The notes beneath the pieces were generated by a model, which was given only the letters and a program-made list of their open reading frames with translations, was not told the DNA's origin and did no database searches. From positions 7,510,209 through 7,574,208 of the forward strand of contig NC_049911.1 of NCBI RefSeq assembly GCF_001411555.2: DNA of 64,000 bases. Direction: 5' to 3'. Shown piece by piece: positions 11,031 through 20,799 of the stretch. Made by a program: the position numbers and the translations under genes. The stretch comes from Juglans regia. Its lineage: Eukaryota; Streptophyta; Magnoliopsida; Fagales; Juglandaceae. Numbering within the stretch: position 1 is the stretch's first letter; the number at the start of each line of letters is the position of its first letter.

Positions 11031-11470
11031 ATGATAGAGGCACCAGTTTTAGCACATCTAGATTTTGATAAGGTATTCAAAGTCAACTATGATGCTTTTG
11101 AGGTTGGCATTGGTGGTGTTTTCAGTCAGGAGGGACAACCTATAGCCTTTTTCATTGAGAAACTGTATGGGGCGAAGAAGAATTATTCCACTTATGACTT
11201 GGAGTTCTATGCCATGGTTCAGTCCCTGAAGCATTGGCATCACTACTTGGTGTAGAGGGAGTTAATTCTTGTCACTGACCACGAGGCCTTGAAGTACATA
11301 AATGGCCAACACAAGTTGAGCAAGCGATATACTAAGTGGGTGGCGTACTTGCAGGAGTTCACATTTTCGTCTAGGCACCTATGAGGAAGTCTTAACCACA
11401 TAGCAGATGCCCTAAGCTGTTGTATGTTACTCGTCACTAGCTTGACCACTAGAGTTGCGGGAATTGAGGT
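11031..11470 (+). pseudogene. RNase H pseudogene of element G
   Basis: The Ty3-type RNase H removes RNA from the RNA:DNA hybrid. An open stretch at 11031-11255 carries VFKVNYDAFEVGIGGVFSQ and KKNYSTYDLEFYAMVQ. A stop at 11253-11255 follows HHYLV, then VTDHEALKYINGQHK and the end IADALS near 11400. Both VTDHE and YDLEFYA are kept; the frame is interrupted by at least two stops. Confidence 0.8.
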
Positions 11471-11529
11471 TTTCAATGACATGTATGCAGCAGGTCCTTC
11501 ATTTGGGAGGATATTTCGAGACGTAATTG

Positions 11530-12577
11530 ATGGTCAACGCGCATAATGGTTATTTATTTCGTGGATTACAGTTGTGCATCTCAGATTGTTCACTGAGGTA
11601 GCAGATTATTAGTGAACTTCATAGTGAGGGTCACTTTGGGCGAGATAAGACGTTGGCCCTGGTCTTGTCTGATTACTATTGGCCCGAATTGACTAGTGAT
11701 GTGGCTCATTATGTGGAGCGATGCTATGTTTGTCAGCGGTCCAATGGGGTTCTCACAAATGCAAGCATGTACACCCCCTTGCCTGTTCCTGAAGCCCTTT
11801 GGTTTGATGTCAATATGGACTTTGTGTTGGGCTTACCTTGAACCCAACGACCCATGGATTATATTTTGGTTGTGGTTAACAAGTTTTCCAAGATGGCCCA
11901 TTTTGTAGTTTGCAAGAAAAAAATGGATGTTGTTCGGATTGCTCATCTTTACTTCAAGGAGATTGTTTGCTTATATGGTATTCATCTGTCAATCACTTCA
12001 GATAGTTGTACCAAGTTCACGAGCCATTTTTGGAGGATTTTAAGGGAGAAACTGGGAACAAAGTTGAATTTTAGTAATGCCTATCAACCCAAAACAGATG
12101 GTCAGATCGAGGGGGTGAACAGAAGTCTGGGCAATCTTTTGCGAAGTTTGCCCTGAAATAAGCCAAAGCAATGGGATCTAGATCTTCCCTAAGTAGAACT
12201 CATATATAACAGATCCAAGAACAGAACCACAAGATTGAGCCCATTTGAGATTGTCTATGGTCAGAACCTGTCCGATGTGCTGGACTTAACCTCTGTCCCA
12301 CGTGTAGGTCGTTTGAATCACAAGGCAGATGTGATGGCAGAACATCTTAGGGGCATCCATGAGCAGGTGAAGCTGGCCATTTATGAGAGCAATGCCAAGT
12401 ACAAGGTTCAAGCAGATAGTCATCATCGTCAGGTACTTTTTGATATTGGTGATTTTGTTTGGGCAGTATTAAGCCGTGATCATTTTCCTGTTGGCAATTA
12501 TAATAAGCTTAAACAGTGGAAGATTGGACCCTGTGAGATTCTATTGAAGATCAATGAGAATGCCTACAGGTTGTGCC
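11530..12577 (+). pseudogene. Integrase pseudogene of element G
   Basis: The H2C2 zinc-binding region (VAHYVERCYVCQRSNG) is followed by the DDE core: DVNMDFVLGLP, then LSITSDSCTKFTSHFW, then NAYQPKTDGQIEGVNRSLG with the catalytic Glu. The SPFEIVYG block and the C-terminal fold (VLFDIGDFVWAVL, KLKQWKIGPCEIL) follow. Frames change at about 11840 and 12150. All three acidic positions can be recognised. The sequence stops at NENAYRLCL, where the LTR of element C begins at 12578, so the chromodomain and 3' LTR are missing. Confidence 0.85.
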
Positions 12578-14945
12578 TGTAAGACACAGCCCACTGCCAG
12601 GCCCAGGCCCATGGAAAGCATTTCCAGATTCCATGTCGCACGGGTTCACGCCATTTCTCCATTTTCATGCAAGTCTCTCCTTCCCTTTTTCTTTAGGTTT
12701 GATTGGTTTACTACTTATAGTTATTATATATGTTAAGCAACAACAACCCTAGAATAAGTGCCACTCGTTCTCCTCTTCACAGAAGGCTAAACCGAGGTCT
12801 CCTCTCCACTGCACTAGTGAGGATCCTTGCCTCCACAACCAATGATTGTTTTCTTTTCTTTTTTCACAAAAAAAAAAAAAAAACAGAGTGTGAATCTAGT
12901 GACCCACTGCACCCACATGTTACTGTCGCATAGTTCATCCACTCTGCATTGTGAACCTCTGTCTAGACCTCACAACCTTGCCCAGCCACACAAAGCTGCC
13001 GCCCAATGCCTCCCGTAGCCTCTGTTGCAAGCCACAAAACTCACATGTTTTTAGCCACCCGAAACAGAGATCAACCCACTGAACCACTGCACCACACCGC
13101 ACCAGCCACTCCAAGCTGTCGCCACCCTCATGGAAAAGGGCGCCGGACACCCTCAGGCCACCTCAGCCCGTAGCAACCCCTCACGATGAGTATCTCTTTC
13201 TCAGTTTACTCTTTTCTCTCTGCCCTCTCACTTGATCATCTCTCCCTCTCCCTCGTTTTCAGCTCTCTCTCTCTTTCTCTCTCCCTGTCCAACGCCATCA
13301 GGGAAGTCACTACCACCTCAACCCAGCATCCGTCGCACTCCCACGGTGCCACTGCTCGAATTTTTCGTGGGTAAGCTCCTGCTGCAGCTTACATTTGGAC
13401 CACTGCTTGTTTTTATTTTTGGTTGTTGTTGATAGTTGCTTAAAAAGGAAACATATGATATATATATATATATATATCGATTAACCCAGTAGGAAGAAGA
13501 GTGTGTTTTGGTTTTTACCTTTCTACCCCTTCAATTAAAAACAAGCTTTAATTTTTGGAAAGGCTTTTTAATGGACTACAAGAATTATACTGATGAGCTC
13601 AGTTTTATTTGATTGGTGTTTAAATCTAGTGAGCTATTTTTCTAGTAGGCTGGGCTTGAGATTATTTAGACATACATCATTTTGATAGACTTGTATATTT
13701 TTTTTTTATTAGGCTTGATTTTATTATGATTGATAAACTGTTTTAGTAATTTTATTGGGCTGAGATTTTTTTAGCAAGCTAAAGTTTCATTGTTATAAAT
13801 ATGAGTAATTGGACTCAAATTCCCTTTATAATTATATTATATAGTGTTAGATTTTATAGTAACACTTCAATAGTAATTAAATGTTTTAGCCAAAGTTATT
13901 AAAGGGACATTGATGATATATTTTAAGATTATAGGAATTTTAGGTTTTGAGGAATTAAAATAAGTTATTTGAGAAGTTTAGGCTTAAGTATTGAAATACA
14001 TGTTCAATTGAAATTTACGGGAATTACGTGATTAGACGATTAATAACTGTTCGGCATCGTTGAGAATAATTTTTGGAAGCAAAGAATTCCAAGTAAGCGA
14101 GGTTCCTATACTAGACTTTGCACAAAAATAAATAAAATGAATTAAGGTTGGTTTATATAAATATGCATGTTGTTTAAAAAAGAGAAGGTGAAAAAAAACC
14201 TCAGTAGATGCTTTGCATCCACTCATGAAATATTATTATGAAAGAGAAAATAAGTGCTTTTGACATGAATAGTGTAGACATGAGTAATATTTGACATGTT
14301 TTTGAAATATACAAAAGAGCAAATATGATATCTGTGAATTTTTGTATATATGATATGAAAATGATTTGGATTTATTTTTTATCAAATGAAAATGATGTGA
14401 ATGTGTTTAGCACATGGTTTGATATGATATGGATTTGAAAAACCTTTGGCATACATATCTATTTTGACTCTGATTCTGAATATGGTTCCGATATGATGAT
14501 ACTGGTTCAAGTGATATGGTTGGTACGAACATGATATGATATGATATGAGTGCACCCACTTTGGAAACAAAGTGGTCTTTTATGTGTTCTTTCCTGTGTG
14601 CACACTCGGGGCTCCATGATAGAAAAATGGGAAGTTTCACAATATGATACTGCCTGGTTTGGCTATCGGGGATAGCACAACCCTACCACTGGGGTTAAAC
14701 ATGATATATGATATGTTATAATAAGATAAAGATGTGCAGTTATGTTACGCCAAAGCAATTTTTTAATATGAAAAGGGTATTTGAATATGAAAATAGTTTA
14801 TGAATATGAAAATATTGAAAAGTCACTCGGATTTCTTTATGATAATATGTTTTGAGATGTCTACATGAAAATGAAATGTGTTGCTCTTGCATACTAAAAT
14901 TTCTAAAAAGGGCTCATGTTTACATACTAGTATATGTTCTCTGCT
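12578..14945 (+). mobile_element. 5' LTR of element C, 3' part deleted
   Basis: It starts tgtaagacacagcccac and matches the starts of the LTRs at 30945 and 61249. It includes a poly-A run at 12868, a CT-rich leader near 13180-13290, the conserved caagtaagcgaggttccta block near 14090, and a block holding a TTTGGAAACAAAGTGG palindrome-like motif near 14557. After ttctctgctt it jumps straight into gag at about 14946. The equivalent LTR at 30945-38264 runs about 480 bases further, to its end and PBS. Confidence 0.85.
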
Positions 14946-14952
14946 TGAATGA

Positions 14953-15930
14953 AGGATGTCAGACTTGAACGCAAATGAGAACGAAACGGAAGCAAACCCG
15001 AGTGCTTCCAAAGTACTACGAGCAGCAGCTCATCAATTAATAGATGATCTCGCGCAGAATCTCTTGGGTCGCCAATGCAACTATAATGAAGGAGGTTGTG
15101 CCATAGAACAGTTCAATTGGATGCACCCCTTCATTCGATGGGAAAAGCGAACCAACCATAACAGAGGATTAGGTTCAAGATATTGAGGAGAAATTGCGGG
15201 TGCTAACTTGCACAGATGAACAAAAGATGGCATATACTACATTCAAACTGACCAGTTAGGCAAAAAGATGATGGATCTCAGAAAGAACTATTTGAGAAGC
15301 AGAGGGGATAGAAATAGCCAGTTGGCTGCATTTTAAGCTAATGTTTCTTGATCGCTATTTCACAAGCTTGGCCTGAGAGGATAAGGCAATGGAATTTGCC
15401 ACTTTGGTGCAGGGAACCATGACGGTACACCAGTATGCAGCTAGATTCATTGAATTATCCCATTTTGCTACGTATCTGATTCCTGATGAAGAAAAGAACG
15501 CTCGTAAATTCGAACAAGGTTTGAATGAAAAACTTTATGAACGAGTAGTGGGCTTCTCGATTCGAAACTTCTCAGAATTAGTAGATAAGGCCACAGTTTT
15601 TGAACGAAGCCTTCAAAGGAGCGCTGCATTGCACGATCAGAGGAAGTGGATTATTTCATCGGGGCATCATTCTGGCATGGACCAAGGATCGTGGAAAACG
15701 AGGAATGAAGGTAGTAGCTCGGGTAAGAGACTGGTTCAGTGCACCTAACAAGCATATCAATGTAGAACTTGCAACCGAGTACTTGCCGAAGTATGTAGGA
15801 AGGAAGCGGAACTAAGCTACCGTTGTGGCAAATCGGGTCACTATCTCAGGGACTGCCCTTTGCAATTGGATAGCAATAGGCCACCACCACCTAGGTCAGA
15901 AGGGACAGCGTGAGGTAAAATCCAGCGTAC
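14953..15930 (+). pseudogene. gag: Gag pseudogene of element C
   Basis: The first codons are missing because of the LTR-gag deletion; the sequence enters at a position equal to about residue 10 of element B's gag. An N-terminal region (VLRAAAHQLIDDLAQN) leads to the gag core at 15389-15748 (MEFATLVQGTMTVHQYAARF). The zinc knuckle near 15810-15855 reads SYRCGKSGHYLRDC, with the first Cys changed to Ser; element B keeps Cys there. Stops and frameshifts occur near 15186, 15250 and 15748. Confidence 0.85.
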
Positions 15931-16075
15931 TACTGCGCCTGCATGGGTTTTTGCTATGACACCTGGAGAGGCTGAGGATAGGAATGATGTGATCACGAGT
16001 ATGACTTCTTTGTTATGTTTTAAGATATTAATTTGTGGGTTGAGGTTAAGACTTGGAAATTTTAGTTCATGAATT

Positions 16076-16470
16076 ATGTTGATTGTGACCACAGGTACTC
16101 TTCCTCTGTTTTCTAATAATGCCACTGCGTTATTTGATTTGGGAGTGACACATTCGTTTGTTTCCATGACTTATTCTCGATTTTGCACCCTAGAAACCAA
16201 AAAGTTAAAGTCCAAGTTAGTGGTCGCGACCCCAACAGGAAATTCGGTAGTTTGTGACAAGGCTCTACCAGGGTGTCGTTTATTAATTGAGGGAAGATTA
16301 TGCCAGCAAATTTAATAGTGTTTAACATGATTGGGTTTGATGTAATTTTGGGTATGGATTGGCTGGCTTGCTACGACGCCAGTATCGATTGTTTTAAAAA
16401 GGAAGTGGTTTTTAGACCCCCAAAAGAAAGTGAATTTCGGTTCACAGGTTCGAAGTAAGGTTGCATTCAC
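16076..16470 (+). pseudogene. Aspartic protease pseudogene of element C
   Basis: The retropepsin region reads NNATALFDLGVTHSFVS, so the active-site DSG/DTG is DLG; the Asp remains but its partner Ser/Thr is lost. The second half VIFVMDWL-like block (GFDVILGMDWLACYDASID) follows a frame change near 16300. Element B's copy of this gene is the one split by element A, and the intact order here shows what the undisrupted gene looked like. Confidence 0.8.
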
Positions 16471-16619
16471 CCATCATATCTGCCATTCGAGTTGGAAAAT
16501 TGTTACGTGATGGTTGTCAGGAATTCTTAACCTGGGTGGTAGAAGCACCAAAAGAGGAGTTGAAGTTAGAGCATATACCTGTTGTGAGGGAATACCCAAA
16601 GGTTTTCCCATAAGATTTA

Positions 16620-17507
16620 CCTGGACTCTCGCCCGAGCGGGAGGCAGAGTTGGCCATTGAACTAGTCCCAGACACGGCACCCCTTTCGAAAGCACCTTAT
16701 CGGATGGCACCGTCTGAATTAGTGGAACTCAAGGAGCAGTTGCAAGATTTGTTGGACAAGGGTTTCATCAGACCCAGTGTATCACCTTGGGGAGCTCTAG
16801 TTCTCTTTGTGAAGAAGAAGGATGGATCGATGAGAATGTGTACTGATTACAGGGAACTTAATTGGGTGGCCATAAAGAATAAGCACCCGTTACCTTGTAT
16901 GGAAGATTTGTTTGATCAGCTCCAGGGTGCTCAGGTATTCTCAAAGATTAATCTTCGATCGGGTTACCATCAATTGAAAATTAGGGCAGAAGACGTGGCT
17001 AAGACAGCTTTCAGGACTCAATATGGCCATTATGAGTTTTTGGTCATGCCTTTTGGCCTGACTAACGCCCCAGTAGTATTCATGGACTTGATGAACAGGG
17101 TGTTCCATGAATTTTTGGATAAGTTTGTGGTGGTTTTTATTGGTGATATACTAGTATACTCTAAAAGCAAGACTAAGCATGAAGAACATTTGAAGTTGGT
17201 ACTTGGGACACTTAGAGATAAAAAGTTGTTTGCTAAATTGCAGAAGTGTGAATTTTGGCTAGATTCAATTGCATTTCTAGGGCATGTAGTTTCGAAAGAT
17301 GGCATTTCAGTGGACCCAGGAAAAGTGGAAGCAGTAGTTAGTTGGTTGGTACCAAAGAATGTTCATGAGGTTAGAAGTTTCTTAGGATTGGCGGGTTATT
17401 ACCGTCGATTTATTGATGGTTTCTCCAGGATAGCAGTTCCTCTTACAGCACTCACTAGAAAAAATAATAAGTTTGAATGGACAACAAAGTGTGAAGAAAG
17501 TTTCTAG
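16620..17507 (+). pseudogene. Reverse transcriptase of element C (long open frame, catalytically dead)
   Basis: An 858-base uninterrupted frame (16650-17507) covers the whole gypsy RT domain: [48 protein letters not shown], the [17 protein letters not shown] block, and the connection region [17 protein letters not shown] and [13 protein letters not shown]. Despite the open frame, motif A reads KINLRSGYH (Asp to Asn) and the catalytic box reads FIGDILVYS (first Asp to Gly). Two of the three metal-binding aspartates are therefore absent. A TAG at 17505-17507 ends the frame before RNase H. Confidence 0.92.
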
Positions 17508-17985
17508 GAGTTGAAACGTAGATTAGTGACAGCTCCAATGTTAACAGTCCCCACTGCTAGAGGTGGATTTGTAGTTTATAGCAATGCATCTGGGCTTGGA
17601 TTGGGGTGGGTACTGATGCAACATGGGAAGGTTATAGCTTACGCGTCACTCCAACTGAAAGTGTAGGGGGAAAAGTGCGAAATTTATACGGATCACAAGA
17701 GTTTGAAATATTTATTCACCCAAAAGGAATTATATTTGAGGCAGAGGAGATGGCTTGAGTTAATCAAGGATTATGGTTGCACCATCAATTATCACCTTGG
17801 AAAAGCTAATATTGTACCTGATGCCTTAAGTAGGAAGTTAATGGGACCGGTAGTTGCAGCCCTTACCACTCAACATAGGTTGTTAATGGACCTAGAAAGA
17901 GTCGGTATTGAGGTCATCACTAGCAATACAAGTACTTTCATGGCCAGTTTAACAGTTAAGCTAGCCTTGATAGATAGAATCAAAG
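17508..17985 (+). pseudogene. RNase H pseudogene of element C with internal deletion
   Basis: FVVYSNASGLGLGWVLMQ shows the domain start, with the first catalytic Asp changed to Asn. At about 17665-17670 the sequence jumps from LQLKV to [20 protein letters not shown] sequence. Compared with element B at 59460-59540, about 79 bases are missing, which removes the YATHDLEL helix carrying another catalytic acid. The C-terminal linker resumes with [19 protein letters not shown] and PDALSRK. Confidence 0.85.
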
Positions 17986-17989
17986 CTAG

Positions 17990-19400
17990 AAAGTGGATTC
18001 AAGGTTGGTGAAGCTAGTGGAAGAAGTAGGGAACAGGGGCAAATTTGACTTTAGCATTTTTGAGGATGGATTTTTAAGGTTTAGAGGCAGATTGTGCATG
18101 CCAGCTAATGAAGAACTGAAAAGGGTAATTCTTGAAGACGCACACCATTCCTTATACACAGTTCACCCGGGGAGTACCAAGATGTATCGAAACTTGAGAG
18201 AGTCTTTTTGGTGGAATGGTATGAAAAAAGAAATTGCTAAATTTGTAGAACAGTGCCTAACTTGCCAACAAGTGAAGGCAGAGCATCAGAGACTAGCCGG
18301 ACTATTACAACCACTCCAGATTCCAGAGTGGAAGTGGGAGCATATCTCCATGGACTTTGTGACAGGCCTACCAAGGACATTGAGCGGATAAGATGCTATA
18401 TGGGTGATCGTGGATTGCATAACGAAAACCGCTCGTTTTGTGCCCATTAAAGTTTCTTACAAACTGGAGACACTAGCTTAGCTGTATGTGAGGGAGATAG
18501 TGAGGTTGCATGGGATACCGGTATCCATTGTGTCGGATAGAGACCCTCGTTTCACTTCCAAGTTCTGGAGAAGCTTACATGAGGTAATGGGTACTAAGAT
18601 AAGTTTCAATATTGCATTTCACCCTTAGACAGATGGACATTCAGAAAGAATTATTCTAATCTTGGAAGACATGTTGAGGGCATGTGTGATGGATTTTAAG
18701 GCAACTTGGATGCGACATTTACCATTGGTCGAGTTTGCTTATAATAATAGTTTCCAAGCTAGCATTGGAATGGTACCCTACGAGGTTTTGTATGGCAGAA
18801 GGTGTAGATCTCCATTGTATTGGAATGAAGTAGGTGAAAGGAAACTTTTGGGGCCAAAGATTATTCAGCAAACCATAAAGAGCATAGATATCATTCGGGC
18901 TAGAATGAAAGTAACACAGAGCCGACAAAAGAGTTATGCAAATAAACGTCGCCGCCAGTTAGAGTTTGAGTTTAGAGATAAAGTATTTTTGAGAATAGCA
19001 TCAATGAAAGGAGTTATGAGATTTGGAAAGAAGGACAAGTTGAGCCCAAGATATATTGGGCCATTTGAGATTCTTGACTGGATTATACCGGTGGCTTATA
19101 GAGTAGCACTTCCACCGGCACTTGCGGGAGTGCATAATGTATTTCATATTTCCATGTTGAGGAAGTATATACCTGACCCGACGCACATTATTGACTATGA
19201 ACTGCTTCAGATTCAGGAAGATTTGACTTATGCGGAAGAACCAGTTCGGATCTTTGAAAACAAAGAACAAGTGTTACGGACTTGAACTATTCCTTTGGTT
19301 AAAGTGTTGTGGAAAAATCACGCTACTAATGAAGCTTCTTGGGAATTGGAGGGAGAAATGCGAGATAAGCACCCACGAATTTTTGATGGGAGTTTTGACA
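17990..19400 (+). pseudogene. Integrase and chromodomain-like tail of element C
   Basis: The H2C2 finger is at about 18130-18290 (HHSLYTVHPGSTK, QCLTCQQVKAEHQR). The DDE core has [31 protein letters not shown] and TDGHSERIILILEDML; all three acids are present. Stops occur at 18389-18391, near 18480 and near 18628. An open frame at 18662-19285 holds the rest of the core and the C-terminal domain (MRFGKKDKLSPRYIGPFEIL, HNVFHISMLRKYIPDP). The tail VLWKNHATNEASWELE (about 19309-19354, shifted frame) resembles the degenerate chromodomain of Tekay/Del elements. Confidence 0.9.
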
Positions 19401-19433
19401 ATTTATAACAAATTCCAAGAACGGAATTTTTAT

Positions 19434-19499
19434 AAGGGGGGAGGATGAAGACCCAGGCCCATGGAAAGCGTTTCTAGATTCCAAGTCGCACGGGTTCAC
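19434..19499 (+). mobile_element. Polypurine tract and 54-base stub of element C's 3' LTR
   Basis: The purine run aaggggggagga at about 19434-19445 is followed by an LTR start at 19446. The stub matches the 5' LTR start (gcccatggaaagc, then tcgcacgggttcac) but lacks about 14 bases near the terminus. All similarity stops at about 19499, so over 2 kb of LTR is missing. Confidence 0.8.
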
Positions 19500-19742
19500 A
19501 ACGTTGTACTTCTATTTTTCATGTTTCTAAATAGTAATAACTCTCCTCTATACTATCCATAAAAATGATCACTGCTTGTTCCAAATATTTAAGTTATTGA
19601 AAAGAAATAGATTTTATTATTTATATTTATATATATGTTAACAAATATGTGCATTATTGGTCAAACTAATCTACTCAAATTTAGTTTGACTTATTTTTTT
19701 TAACTATATATTTGGCAAAAACAGTTGAGTATCGACGTGCTG
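19500..19742. other. AT-rich unassigned sequence
   Basis: No similarity to the element LTRs and no coding signal that I recognise. It lies between the broken 3' LTR and the SEO fragment and may be host intron or flanking sequence. Confidence 0.5.
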
Positions 19743-20190
19743 AAGAAGAAGAGTCTTCTATTGTTCATTTCGGGTATGGACATGATCTCCATTGAAGAAA
19801 TCTCGATTTTAAAGCCCATGCATTTTTAATGGAACAAGGGAGGAGGAACAGTATAAAATTGTACGGATCCCAGTGGTGGGGCAGTGGAGCGATGACATGC
19901 AAGCCAAGTTTGAGATGTTGTGGTCCAACATGCCATGGTACAAACTGTAGTATTTTTCATTAATAGTAGACAAATTGTTCATTATGGAGGAATGGTAGTT
20001 TAAGAATAAGCCTATCATGGTGGTGATAAACCCACAAGGGGTGGTTGAACACCCAAATGCTCTTCGCATGATTCAGTTATGGGGGATGAAGGCCTTCCCT
20101 TTCACCATCACAATTGAAAAGGAACTAATACCTGAAGAACCGCGCTCTGAATTCAGTAGGATCAACAAAGCACTAAAACGACCGTTCGAG
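19743..20190 (+). pseudogene. SIEVE ELEMENT OCCLUSION (SEO) gene fragment, broken
   Basis: SEO proteins are phloem structural P-proteins that plug sieve elements after wounding. The sequence shows their central, thioredoxin-like region: LLLFISGMDMISIEEISIL (about 19757-19813); then after a frame change YKIVRIPVVGQWSDDMQ and NMPWYKL; then FKNKPIMVVINPQGVVEHPN and LWGMKAFPF. The pattern of MPWY, FK-NKPI-VV-(N/D)PQG and AFPFT is distinctive of SEO family members. TAG stops lie at 19948-19950 and 19996-19998, and the frame shifts near 19830. A possible splice donor (gag|gtaaag) lies at 20190/20191. Only one or two exons are present, and no other host exons are seen in the window. The family call is firm; whether it is a relic gene or a captured piece is open. 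Confidence 0.85.
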
Positions 20191-20468
20191 GTAAAGTCTT
20201 TTTCAAAACTCTAAATGCATCATATATATATATATATATATATATATCGAAAGGGATTGTGGGTGGCCTTTTTGGGAGACGTATATAAATATCAACGTAT
20301 TTGGATACTTAGAGTTCTTGGTCAACACAAAGTGGGCCGGGAAACAGATAATTATAAGTTTATAAAGTTGGCCTTGCAACATTTATTTGATATTTAATGT
20401 TGCACGAAAACTTGATCCGATTAATTAATCATAAATGTTATGGGACTCACTTCATGATACTATCTCTC
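20191..20468. other. Noncoding host-like flank with (AT)n microsatellite
   Basis: Possible SEO intron sequence beginning at the candidate splice donor. It includes a TA dinucleotide run at 20221-20247. The last three bases, ctc (20466-20468), are the left copy of the CACTA target duplication. Confidence 0.5.
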
Positions 20469-20790
20469 CACTGCAACAAAGTGCTTGCTTTGCCACTGGT
20501 TGTTTTTAGGCGGTATACATTAGTGGCAAAAAGTGGGCTGTTTTGACCAAAAATCTTGGCGGGAGTAAAAGCAGACTTTTACCCATGAGATGATAGTTGT
20601 GGATAAAACTTAGTGTGAATTAACCTTATGTGGTGACAAAGCACTTTGTTTTGACCACTTTATATCATGGAATGCAAAAATATACCTGCCATTTGTTGGT
20701 TATCAAAAAAAACATTTTACAGCAAAATATGTCCTACATATGATCGTATGAGCTACAGTTACTCGCCGCAAAAGGTGGTTATATAAAAAC
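20469..20790 (+). repeat. CACTA left terminal inverted repeat and subterminal region
   Basis: After the terminal repeat, short motifs such as ttgccact, gtggcaaaaag and gtggtgacaaa recur in both orientations up to about 20790. In CACTA elements such motifs are binding sites for the TNPA-type protein, which is family knowledge and not shown here. Confidence 0.7.
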
Positions 20791-20799
20791 TACATCACC

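Larger units (their letters stand above)
12578..19499 (+). mobile_element. Element C: decayed Tekay/Del-type Ty3/gypsy retrotransposon
   Basis: Order: 5' LTR (truncated at its 3' side), gag, protease, RT, RNase H, integrase with a chromodomain-like tail, polypurine tract, and a short stub of 3' LTR. It shares family and gene order with element B (30945 to beyond 64000). It sits in the integrase C-terminus of element G. The right side of the insertion is lost, so no target duplication can be checked. Confidence 0.88.

Noticed and set aside
13457..13480. (TA)n and other AT microsatellites as promoters
   Set aside because: Simple dinucleotide runs (also 20221-20247 and 45499-45512) have no positional support as core promoters, unlike the TATA boxes listed.
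14500..14550. gatat/atgat short repeats as a protein-binding array
   Set aside because: Microsatellite-like gatat runs occur at the same place in several LTRs (37380, 63310) and look like simple-sequence expansion. There is no evidence for binding.
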